DNA from: Branchiostoma lanceolatum
Taxonomy: Eukaryota > Chordata > Leptocardii > Amphioxiformes > Branchiostomatidae
Length of the DNA: 64,000 bases
Direction: 5' to 3'
NCBI RefSeq assembly: GCF_035083965.1
Contig: NC_089722.1
Span: 42,173,697-42,237,696, forward strand
Each line of letters begins with the position of its first letter. The stretch's first letter is position 1. Below the pieces are notes generated by a model, which saw only the letters and a program-made list of their open reading frames with translations, searched no databases and had not been told where the DNA came from. Of this stretch, positions 1 to 15,771 are shown one piece after another. The position numbers and the translations under genes were made by a program.

Positions 1-146
1 CTCTCCTCCAGGTACTCCTATAATTACCATGAAATTACCATGGCAGTGTGCACTAACCAAGCATTAGTGCTGCATATGTATTTCTGGCATTAATGCTACA
101 TTAGACAACAGGCAAGGGGTACTATTCCTGTCCTCCTTATCCTTAC

Positions 147-6313
<6,167 letters not shown>

Positions 6314-7264
6314 GGCAACGGCCGAACTTGACAGGCGCCTTGACCTTCACAACACGGTGTGTCTTGACCTTTAGAAGACCGTGCACAGTTCCTAAAGAGT
6401 TCCTTCCCCTGTTGCGTTGCAGACGAAGTAATTTTAGCCTGGCCGCGGTCCGATCGTGACTACATGCCTGTGGGGTCAAGGGGCGGGGTCATACAGGGCG
6501 GGACCATTCCAGCTGCAGGGATGCACAATGGGAGATACCACTGCACAGGGGGGAGGTTTTTGATTCGGTAAAACTGTAGACAGAAAGAATGCGAAAACGC
6601 ATTTAGCTACATAGTTGAGCGTTGATTTGTCAGATACTTCTCATGATTTCAGAACATTGAAGTTATTCTAAGAATTGCAACATCAATCCAACAGTGACAA
6701 CTTTTGCTCTTGCCAGTCTTGGCCAAACTCGTGGTATTTTTATAATAATTAGCTGCGTATATCGTCAAAAGAAATATGTTTGGCTGCAAAATACGTATTA
6801 CAGTCAATAAATGGAAATGTACATGTATCAGTTAAACCCTTAAACTTGTATCAAAGTTGTGTAAAACCAGTCAGACAACGTTAGACCACAAGCGAAACGT
6901 GATTCCATGCACGTACACTTTACAAACATCTCGCACAGTAGCCTGGTGAGATCTATTAGTAGTGCCTGCAAAATATCAGGTTTAAAATCCAGTAGATGAA
7001 ATATTTTTGGAAATTATCATAAAATATATTATAAATTTTCATATTTCACTTTTTCATGTCAAACTTAAGATTCGAATGATACAGAATTCGGAGATATTGT
7101 TGTTATTTTTATCATCTGTACAGGCTTGCAGCTAGTTAACAAAAGACAGCTAAATGTCAAAGGTTACCACCCTCACAACCAGGAAGTGTCGTGGAAAGCT
7201 GCAAGACAACTGAAGTGTGTGAGGGTTGGGCACCAGGTGACTGTAGAAACGGCGGCTCCTCAAG
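6314..7264. promoter_or_regulatory. Divergent intergenic region between ADPRH and the C6orf89-like gene
   Basis: About 950 bp separate the two start codons, which point away from each other. The region has no convincing coding sequence. A shared bidirectional promoter is inferred from geometry only. The part near ADPRH is more GC-rich and the middle is AT-rich. No TATA element was assigned. Confidence 0.4.
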
Positions 7265-10200
7265 ATGTCTCAAGACGATAAACTCACCAAGGAGGAGAAA
7301 CTCCGTCTCATAGACCAAGAGATCAACAACCTGCATGACTTCTGCGTGAAGTCGGGGTTCACCGAGGAGCAGATCCGAAGCCTCTCGGCGCCGGTCGCCA
7401 GGATCGCCGAGCGCGGCAGGCGGAAGACCTGGTTGTGGCGGCTGCTGAAGATTTGCCTGGTCGTGGCGGCGGTTGTGTTGTGTTACAGCTGGGACCCTGC
7501 TCACCGCAAGGTGGCCATCTACGGCAAACTGGCTCTCATGAAGGTACAGGAGGTGTTTTGTGGTTTTTTTTTGTTGACACATGTTTCATTCAGTCTTGAT
7601 ATTTGCACACCTGTTGGATTACCTATCTATATTATGACACCAATTAACTCCATCGCAATTAACCTGTCATGGCACCTGCAATGATACCGATGGTCTCCCC
7701 TGTAGTGCTCACACCTGTAACTTGGCCTGTAGTACTGTACTCACACCTGTAACCTGGCCTGTAGTACTGTCCTTACACCTGTAACCTGGCCTGTAGTACT
7801 GTCCTCACACCTGTAACCTGCCCCCCCCCCCCACAGGTGTTGCCGTACTGGGACTGGACATACCTGTACGCTGAGGAATGTCTGATTGACAACCCGTACT
7901 ACGTCCAACCTCCGCTCCTGACGGCAGAGGACTGTGAGGTAAGGAGACGTTAGTTCTTAATGATCAGTTAGGACAGCACTAGCCTCTACCAGGCTCCGCG
8001 CGATCGCTGGGAAAATAGTAGAAATCGGCCAAATAGAGTAAATAGTATGCCAGGGGTAGTCCGCTATACACTGAAGCTGGTGGGCCGCACTGCGGTAAAC
8101 AAAAACATGCTGCCTTATATGGAAACGCGGGCGTGAATAGTAGCATCACTGTCCCGTCAGTCACAGTGATTGACAGCGCTTCCGGGCACAGTATGTTCTG
8201 TGCCTGGAAAAAGGACAGAACGTGACGGGCACGAATCGTGACGCTGCAGGGGGTTGGCCATAAACGTTTACTGATCTTTAATTTGTTGTTCGCAGGTGTG
8301 TTTTGACTTGAGGGGCGTGAAGAGGCTGAGAAAGGTCGGGCACGCGGACATGTCTGACCTCCTGCTTGACAATGTGCCACTGGTGGTGACAAATGTATAA
8401 ACCAAGCCTCTAACTCGTGTTGTTCGCAGGTGTGTTTTGACTTGAGGGGCGTGAAGCGACTTAGAAAGGTCGGGCACGCCGACATGTCCGACCTCCTGCT
8501 GGACAACGTGCCACTGGTGGTGACAAATGTATAAACCAAGCCTCTAACTCGTGTTGTTCGCAGGTGTGTTTTGACCTGAGGGGCGTGAAACGACTGAGAA
8601 AGGTCGGGCACGCGGACATGTCTGACCTCCTGCTTGACAATGTGCCACTGGTGGTGACAAATGTATAAACCAAGCCTCTAACTCGTGTTGTTCGCAGGTG
8701 TGTTTTGACCTGAGGGGCGTGAAACGACTGAGAAAGGTCGGGCACGCGGACATGTCTGACCTCCTGCTTGACAATGTGCCCCTGGTGGTGACAAATGTGT
8801 AAACCAAGCCTCTAACTCGTGTTGTTTGCAGGTGTGTTTTGACTTGAGGGGCGTGAAGCGGCTGAGAAAGGTCGAGCACGCGGACATGTCTGAACTCCTG
8901 CTTGACAATGTGCCCCTGGTGGTGACAAATGTGTAAACCAAGCCTCTAACTCGTGTTGTTCTCAGGTGTGTTTTGACTTGAGGGGCGTGAAGCGTCTGAG
9001 AAAGGTCGGGCACGCGGACATGTCTGACCTCCTGCTTGACAATGTGCCACTGGTGGTGACAAATGTATAAACCAAGCCTCTAACTCGTGTTGTTCGCAGG
9101 TGTGTTTTGACTTGAGGGGCGTGAAGCGACTGAGAAAGGTCGGGCACGCAGACATGTCTGACCTCCTACTGGACAACGTGCCGCTCGTGGTGACCGACGC
9201 CACGCAGGACTGGACCGAGCTCAACCAGATGTCATTTGACGACTTTCTGAAGGTAGATCTTTTGTTTTGAGTAAATGATTCTTTGTACACAACCTAGTAC
9301 ATTTTATTCCATCGACGTTTCGGTGACCATCTGTCACAATCCTCAGGGCAATACTGAGTGGTTCACATAGCAATGCAGCTCAGTAAAGAGTCGCTGCTTT
9401 TGTATTGATGTATTACACGTAATGGACAACAGGAAGAATAACTAAAAGAAATGTTAAGCTAATTGTAAATTCAAATAAAGCCAAAGTCAAAGTTGAATTA
9501 TAATGGCCCCCGAGCTGTTTTGCAATGAATGAAAAAATACTAGTTGATAATCATATCAATATAAACACAGTCTACTGAAGCCAGCTCAGGGGTACACCTG
9601 AGGGAGTCACCATCTCAAATTTCAAACACTTAATGCTAGGACAGATTCATACAAGCATTCATTTTTTCCGTGCACCATTCCACAGTGGCATGCTCTGCCT
9701 GGCACCGTTGTGACGGCTCCCACAGTTGAGTCTTACCGTGCCAGGCTGGAGGCCTGCCCGCCTTAGCCTGGGACCTCCCCCCCTACTTTGCCCCTCGCAG
9801 GGTTATATGGGGGTATGCAAGATGATGATGATGATGAAATATGTGTGTCCTGCACAGCTGTTCTCGACCCAGAGGGAGTTCACGACGTCAGGAGTTTGTG
9901 ACTTCCACTGCAGCCTGAAGAAGTCCCTGTCCACCGCACACCCCTCCGTGCTGCTGTCTGAGACACAGGACAGGGCCGACTGGCACGCTATGTGGTGAGT
10001 CCAGCTTCTATTTTATCTGATAAATCAACTTTACACTCAGACAAGTATGATGTTGGGATGTGCTCCTCATCTTATAGCTAAGCCCTGAGAAAAGGAGCAG
10101 ACAGGCTGTTGCAAGACATTGCAAGTTCATTGTAAGAAAAAGAACTTGCTTGTGTGAAAGGAAACTCTTAGACGTTTCGCTGAAGTTACATGTGTACTTC

Positions 10201-11743
10201 TTGCCGTATTAGCCGCAAGGAAAGGGGCAGATGGGGTACTGAATCATCCCCTTTCTTGGTTTCTCTGCTCCCTCTCTTGCTGACCGACAAAAATACATGT
10301 GCCTAGGAATGTAAAACTTGGAAGCATGAAGTGCACCTTAATTCATATTCCTCAATGCAGAACCACCCTCGTTAAACCAGGACCCCATATAGCTCCACGT
10401 TACATCGATCGCGAAAGGGGAGCGATGTAACGTGGAGCGATATGGGGTCCTGGTTAAACGAGGGTGTGCAGAACCAACATCTAGTAATGCCAAAAAAAAG
10501 CAGTTACTCAAACAACTGGATATGATTTTGGAAAGGAAACTCATATCCAGCTGTTTGAGTAACTGCTTTTTTTGTTGGCGTATCTTATTACCTGGATGTC
10601 TAATCTTCATCTACTAATAGTACTACTGGTAAGAAAGAAATCCTAGTTGTGCTTGAGGAACGTAGTTACTCTGTGTTTGATATTTGACAGGAGAAACTGC
10701 GAGCATGACGGGGTGAAGCTGATGCGGAAGTTTTACGGGACAAGGCCATACTTCCTTCCCCCCATGGTCGAGTCTCAGGACTCAAACTGGGTCTTCGTGT
10801 CGAAGGGACAGAACATCAAACACTTCGTGCCGGTAATTATCACTCTCTCACTTGCTCACTCACTCACTCACTCTCTCACTCACTCACTCACTCACTCACT
10901 CACTCACTCACTGGGTCTTCGTGTCGAAGGGACAGAACATCAAACACTTCGTGCCGGTAATTATCTCTCTCTCACTCACATACTCTCACTCACTCACTCA
11001 CTCACTCACTCACTCACTCACTCACTCACTCACTCACTGGGTCTTCGTGTCGAAGGGACAGAACATCAAACACTTCGTGCCGGTAATTATCTCTCTCACT
11101 CACATACTCTCTCACTCACTCACTCACTCACTCACTCACTCACTCACTCACTCACTCACTCACTCACTCACTCACTCACTCACTCACTCACTCACTCACT
11201 CACTCACTCACTAGGTCTTCATGTCAAAGGGACAGGCCATCAAACACTTTGTGCCGGTAAATTATCTCACTCACTCACGCTGACCCTTCAATCCATTCAT
11301 ATTAATGATAAACAAATAAAGAACCACAGTCGGACTGTTATAATTGAAGACTTTTTGTTCCATGTTTCCTTTAGCTGCCGTTTGAGGAGCACTCGGTGGT
11401 GTGGCTGGCGCAGGTGAAGGGCGGCGTCTCGTACCGGCTGGAACCGGATCCCATCTGCGAAACCACCTGCAAACCCATCGACGTCACGCTCAAACCAGGG
11501 GATACATGTACGTATTATCTTCTTTAGTTATTCACTTATTAGATACTTTTTGTAGACAAATTGGGATCAGAAGATGCAGCCTTTATGCTGACTTTGAATG
11601 ACCTTGAACCACCTGACCTCACCGCCCCCCTCCCCCGTTGTTCTACAGTGGTCGTGCCCCAGGACCTGTGGACTGTCCAGCTCAAGAACAGCAAGGATTC
11701 CGAACATGTCGTGGTCGTCGCGGCAACAGGCACCTGGGATTAG
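7265..11743 (+). CDS. C6orf89: C6orf89/BRAP-like type II membrane protein, complete (346 aa)
   Basis: Exons 7265-7543, 7837-7938, 9100-9252, 9858-9994, 10691-10832, 11375-11507 and 11649-11743 total 1041 nt, a whole number of codons, giving 346 aa, close to human C6orf89 (bombesin receptor-activated protein). The N-terminal cytosolic helix (INNLHDFCVKSGFTEEQIRS) aligns with the human start. A hydrophobic segment at about residues 58-77 (LLKICLVVAAVVLCYSW) is the probable signal anchor. The C-terminal part (CETTCKPIDVTLKPGDTL, then VPQDLWTVQL) matches the human cupin-like end CRRHC...IEPGD. ATG 7265 has A at -3. Exon 3 is preceded by six truncated copies of itself, and the exon 5 tail is repeated inside CTCA arrays. 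The function of the family is poorly defined; links to cell cycle and wound repair come from the mammalian literature. Confidence 0.8.
8275..9197 (+). repeat. 134-bp tandem array duplicating the acceptor and 5' two-thirds of C6orf89-like exon 3
   Basis: Seven 3' splice acceptors occur at exact 134-bp steps, with exon starts at 8296, 8430, 8564, 8698, 8832, 8966 and 9100. Each unit holds the polypyrimidine end, the acceptor (usually TTCGCAG) and about 96 bp of exon encoding CFDLRGVKRLRKVGHADMSD and LLLDNVPLVV. Units 1-6 then run into a TAA stop (VVTNV stop) and intron-like sequence. Only the seventh continues into the full exon with its GTAGAT donor. Units are nearly identical, so the array is young or homogenised. 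Confidence 0.92.
9314..9346 (-). other. Hammerhead-ribozyme-like core in an interspersed repeat
   Basis: On the minus strand a CTGAGGA box is followed by a short hairpin (GTGAC / GTCAC) and then GAAACGTC. This is the order of the conserved hammerhead core, ending in a possible GUC cleavage site. Related copies lie at 61347-61379 and 61747-61779. Two extra bases lie between the box and stem II, so activity is uncertain. Confidence 0.35.
9540..9838 (+). mobile_element. LINE 3' fragment ending in a GAT microsatellite tail
   Basis: The sequence is the 3' end of the same LINE family as the minus-strand element at 57650-58808. It matches the end of its ORF2, with a local frame shift early on (LKPAQG, FFPCTIPQWHALPG, VTAPTVESYRARLEACPP, stop), and the same short 3' UTR, then GATGATGATGATGATGAA. 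It lies in the C6orf89-like intron before exon 4. An equivalent fragment precedes exon 4 of the fourth copy near 62290-62472. Confidence 0.8.
10364..10466. mobile_element. 103-bp foldback MITE with 8-bp target-site duplication
   Basis: Near-perfect terminal inverted repeats begin CACCCTCGTTAAACCAGG and extend almost to the centre. The element is flanked by TGCAGAAC at 10356-10363 and 10467-10474. An 8-bp duplication fits hAT-like integration. The identical insertion occurs at 63395-63497 in the fourth copy, while the second and third copies have the empty site. Confidence 0.85.
10489..10607. mobile_element. Second foldback insertion with about 11-bp target-site duplication
   Basis: A hairpin with arms containing AGCAGTTACTCAAACAACTG and its complement is followed by a short unpaired 3' part. 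It is flanked by CATCTAGTAAT (10478-10488) and the near-identical CATCTACTAAT (10608-10618). The counterpart at 63520-63643 is flanked by perfect CATCTAGTAAT copies. It is absent from the second and third gene copies. Confidence 0.75.
10789..11275 (+). repeat. CTCA microsatellite interleaved with copies of the exon 5 end
   Basis: The last about 45-50 bases of C6orf89-like exon 5 plus its GTAATTAT donor (WVFVSKGQNIKHFVP) recur at about 10789, 10913, 11039 and, diverged, 11214. They are separated by CTCA-tetramer runs of about 70-120 bp. The copies have donors but no recognisable acceptors. The long open frames of Leu-Thr-His-Ser repeats here are products of the tetramer and not genes. Confidence 0.9.
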
Positions 11744-12004
11744 ATTGTCCGTTCTTCATCAAACACCGGCCACTTAAAATCTGGAATGACTTGTTTAAAA
11801 TTTGAAGGGCACGATGTTTAAGGGGGGCAGCCCTATGATCCCCTATGTTCCGACAGCTATGTTTGACTGTATTAATGACATTGAAAACTTAAAGATTTCA
11901 AAATCTTGTCAGCTCTTTCAAACTTTTGTTGGCCGGTGTTTCATCTGTGCCTGACTGCGAACAGCTCAATGTTCCAACACTCTTTACTTCAGTTAGAGTT
12001 AGGA

Positions 12005-12650
12005 AAAGGGTTTGGGTTTATAGGCTAAATTAGGGGGTGTTGGAACATGGGGGTGTACATGTACATGTAAAGGGTTTGGGTTTATAGGCTAAATTAGGGG
12101 GTGTTGGAACATGGGGGTGTGCATGTACATGTAAAGGGTTTGGGTTTATAGGCTACATTAGGGGGTGTTGGAATATGGGGGTGTGCATGTACATGTAAAG
12201 GGTTTGTGTTTACAGGCTAAATTAGGGGGTGTTGGAACATGGGGGTGTACATGTACATGTAAAGGGTTTGGGTTTATAGGCTAAATTATGGGCTGTTGGA
12301 ACATGGGGGTGTACATGTACATGTAAAGGGTTTGTGTTTACAGGCTAAATTAGGGGGTGTTGGAACATGGGGGTGTACATGTACATGTAAAGGGTTTGGG
12401 TTTATAGGCTAGATTATAATTAGGGGGTGTTGGAACATGGGGGTGTACATGTACATGTAAAGGGTTTGGGTTTATAGGCTAAATTATGGGCTGTTGGAAC
12501 ATGGGGGTGTACATGTACATGTAAAGGGTTTGGGTTTACAGGCTAAATTAGGGGGTGTTGGAACATGGGGGTGTGCATGTACATGTAAAGGGTTTGGGTT
12601 TATAGGCTAAACTAGGGGGTGTTGGAACATGGGGGTGTACATGTACATGT
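12005..12650. repeat. 64-bp minisatellite, about 10 copies
   Basis: The unit contains AAAGGGTTTGGGTTTATAGG, then GGGGGTGTTGGAACATGG and TGTACATGTACATGT, with a 64-bp step. It begins just past the C6orf89-like 3' end. The same array follows the second copy (28829-29025, about 3 units) and the third (43273-43735, about 7 units). Confidence 0.92.
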
Positions 12651-12659
12651 AACCACGCA

Positions 12660-14230
12660 ACTATCTGCTGCTGCTGGAGCTACATACAGGAGCTGGTACC
12701 GTTGACCTTCATCAGTCATTTGACCTTCATCTGTGATTTTTTAAAGCAATTTGTCTTCAAGGGACCGTTACATAAGAAGATTAATCAGGTGCCCTTATGG
12801 ACCATACAAATTTATTTCCTATGTTCTCTAACGTCTGGATGTTAACAGAGGGCTGGGAGGAAAACTTGCATCTGACTATATCCACTCCCTGAAACTGTGT
12901 GAACCTGAAGGTAGACTTTCTCCTCAGACTCTGTTTTCATGTTGATCCAGTTCATTAATAATTATGGTGTTTTTTTTCAAATTCTAAGAACCATCAACAC
13001 AATTTAATGTGGTATCAACATTATCATTTTGAAACCATCCATAAAAGTGCATATCTGGATAATCTATAACTGATGTTGCATTATCAGGTCCTCTAATGGA
13101 TTAAGGTTTATGACTGTTACAGTTTTATACCTGTTGTCACTTGGGTGTAAGGTAGAAATAGGGTGGGGAGGGGGGTAGCCAAAGTAAGGCCACATCAAGG
13201 TAAAGCTTTGGTTTGAATCACATATTTCTGGGCAGTAAAAGTTGGACATAAATAGATGAAGAATATGATACCAAAGTACTTGGTTTATAAAACTGATGTA
13301 AGATAGAGAAACAATCTTCATACTTGGACTTAATGGTTAAAGAAAAAAACAAGTATCCAAGTACGTTGCCAGAATTGTTGGCTTTTACATTCAATTATCA
13401 CGATCACTTTTCACAACAGTGCCTGAGAACCAAAGAACTGCATTGTACGGGCCTCGTGAGTCCACACTTGGAGCTGGGTAAAGTCAGGAACGATGTTACG
13501 ATGTTGGGACCACCAAAATTGGCTTTGTGATCAGGAAGTTGAAATGTCTAAAAGAATGTATTTTTGTGGGCAATCACAAAGAATAACTTGTGGTTATGAA
13601 TGGATAACTATAAATTTATCAATAAATGATATCTTACTACATTTACTCATTGCAGCTGTTGTGTTTTGTTGCATAATGAATGAATGGTCAAATTATCAAA
13701 TGGATTAATGAACATATGACTGAATAAAGGAATGCCAGTCTAAATGAGGACAACGGTTATTAAAATAATTCAACACACATAAGAGTTTATCACATGATAA
13801 ACAATAAATCCTCTCATTGTTCTTTCATTTGGAAGAAGGCTCTAGGTATCATTGTTCATTGTTAAAAAGACTTCCATTAGTGAAGTACAAACAAATAAAC
13901 TTCACTTTTCTTCCTGGAGTCATTACATATAACATTACACATTACATTAGAACTTATGAAACACACATTACTTTACACAATATATCTGTATCTGTATCTG
14001 TATAGCCGGTATAACCGCCATTAGGCGTAACACACCAGCTGCACTATACATATCTACATACAATACATATTAGGTATGATCCATATGTCCTTGTTATATC
14101 ATTGTGCTGTCTGCTGGTGTCCGGATGTTTGTCATATGAGCGGATGAACAGTGGAGTTGTCACAGGAATTTGGATAAGGTCTCCAAGCAGATGTTGGGGT
14201 GACGTTTTAGTGATGGGACAGCCACATCTG
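12660..14230. other. Spacer shared by the duplicated units, no gene seen
   Basis: AT-rich sequence with no supported coding exon. It is clearly homologous to 29030-29975 plus 31120-31430 and to 43740-45700, so it belongs to the segmental duplication unit. A short CTGTAT run with GCCGGTATAACCGCC near 13985-14040 is also in the third unit (about 45468-45530) and missing from the second. Confidence 0.7.
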
Positions 14231-15330
14231 TAATAAACATACATGTACCTGTTAGCACACCTTACACCTGCTGGTGTACACATGGGTCCAGACTAGAGGG
14301 CACCTGTCGGGACAGCCATACCTGTAACAAACACACCTGTTAGCACACCTTTTGTTCCCCACACCTTACACCTGCTGGTGTACTTACACAGGAGGTCCAG
14401 ACTGGAGGGCACCTGTCGGGACAGCCACACCTGTAACAAACACACCTGTTAGCACACCTGTGGTCCCCACACCTTACACCTGCTGGTGTACTTACACAGG
14501 GAGCACTGACTGGAGGGCACCTGTCGGGACAGCCACACCTGTAACAAACACACCTGTTAGCACACCTGTGGTCCCCACACCTTACACCTGCTGGTGTACT
14601 TACACAGGGGGTCCAGACTGGAGGGTCCCCGTCGGGACAGCCACACCTGTAACAAACACACCTGTTAGCACACCTGTGGTCCCCACACCTTACACCTGCT
14701 GGTGTACTTACACATGGGTCCAAACAGGAGGGCACCTGTCGGGACAGCCACACCTGTAACAAACACACCTGTTAGCACACCTGTGGTCCCCCACACCTTA
14801 CACTTGCTGGTGTACTTACACAGGGGGTCCAGACTGGAGGGCACCTGTCGGGACAGCCTCACCTGTGACAAACACACCTGTTAGCACACCTGTGGTCCCC
14901 ACACCTTACACCTGCTGGTGTACTTACACAGGGGGCACTGACTGGAGGGCACCTGTCGGGACAGCCACACCTGTAACAAACACACCTGTTAGCACACATG
15001 TGGTCCCCACACCTTACACCTGCTGGTGTACTTACACAGGGGGTCCAGACTGGAGGGCACCTTTCGGGACAGCCATACCTGTAACAAACACACCTGTTAG
15101 CACACCTTTTGTTCCCCACACCTTACACCTGCTGGTGTACTTACACAGGGGTCCAGACTGGAGGGCACCTGTTGAGACAGCCACACCTGTAACAAATACA
15201 CCTGTTAGCACACATGTGGTCCCCACACCTTACACCTGCTGGTGTACTTACACAGGGGGTCCAGACTGGAGGGCACCTTTCGGGACAGCCATACCTGTAA
15301 CAAACACACCTGTTCTGAATGGCGTTTTAA
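14230..15330. repeat. 108-bp minisatellite in the 3' flank of NLR1
   Basis: About ten units at 108-bp steps contain CACCTTACACCTGCTGGTGT, GGTCCAGACTGGAGGGCACC and CACACCTGTAACAAACACAC. Because 108 is a multiple of three, long open frames appear on both strands but have no start, splice or protein-family support. Each unit carries several CACCTG E-box-like hexamers. The array begins about 370 bp past the NLR1 stop. Confidence 0.93.
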
Positions 15331-15701
15331 CTGTAAACAAGCCACTGCTTCTGTGACGTCACGTTATGCAGCCACACCTGTGGTCCCCCCGCACTTGAAA
15401 TTTCAAAACTTATATTTACTATAAATTGTGTACATTTTCAATGATTTTGACTTGCACTAGAAGATTAAAGAGATAGCCAAAACAATGTAATACAAAACAG
15501 CTTCGTTAAATGTAACTGCAATTGAAAAAGAACAAACATTATAAAGGCATACAACAAATGTTAAGAACTAATACAATGTTCTGATATGGATCAGTTCTAT
15601 ATTGATACATGTCTACAACTTGTTCGCAGTACTCATTTAAAACATACAGCATGCTGACCTCAGCTGAGACAATGTACAGAACAGGTCGCCATGTTGGGGA
15701 C

Positions 15702-15771
15702 TCAGTAGTCTAGCAGCTCCAGGCAGCTGGCTGTGGTGTCTGCTCCTTCAGGAACTCGACGCTCAGAGTAC
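15702..15771 (-). CDS. NLR1 terminal coding exon
   Basis: The acceptor TACACAG is followed by sequence that, joined to the phase-2 end of the LRR exon, reads YSERRVPEGADTTASCLELL then two residues and TGA. The same exon with conserved VPxxADTTAxCLxL exists in NLR2 and NLR3. It shows that the TGA directly after the LRR exon is intronic. Confidence 0.8.

Noticed and set aside
8275..9197. CRISPR-like evenly spaced repeats
   Set aside because: The repeated unit is an exon-intron junction with almost no unique spacer, in a spliced eukaryotic gene.
10647..11417. 256-codon plus-strand frame with Ser-Leu-Thr-His repeats
   Set aside because: It combines the real exon 5 with translated CTCA microsatellite and ignores the GTAATT donor at 10833.
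12005..12650. Interstitial telomeric repeat
   Set aside because: GGGTTTGGGTTTATAGG resembles telomere-like sequence, but the unit is a 64-bp minisatellite with no TTAGGG run.
14340..15356. Cys-rich repeat proteins on both strands of the 108-bp arrays (also 31360-32546)
   Set aside because: Same reason: a 36-codon repeat unit kept open in several frames; both strands equally open.
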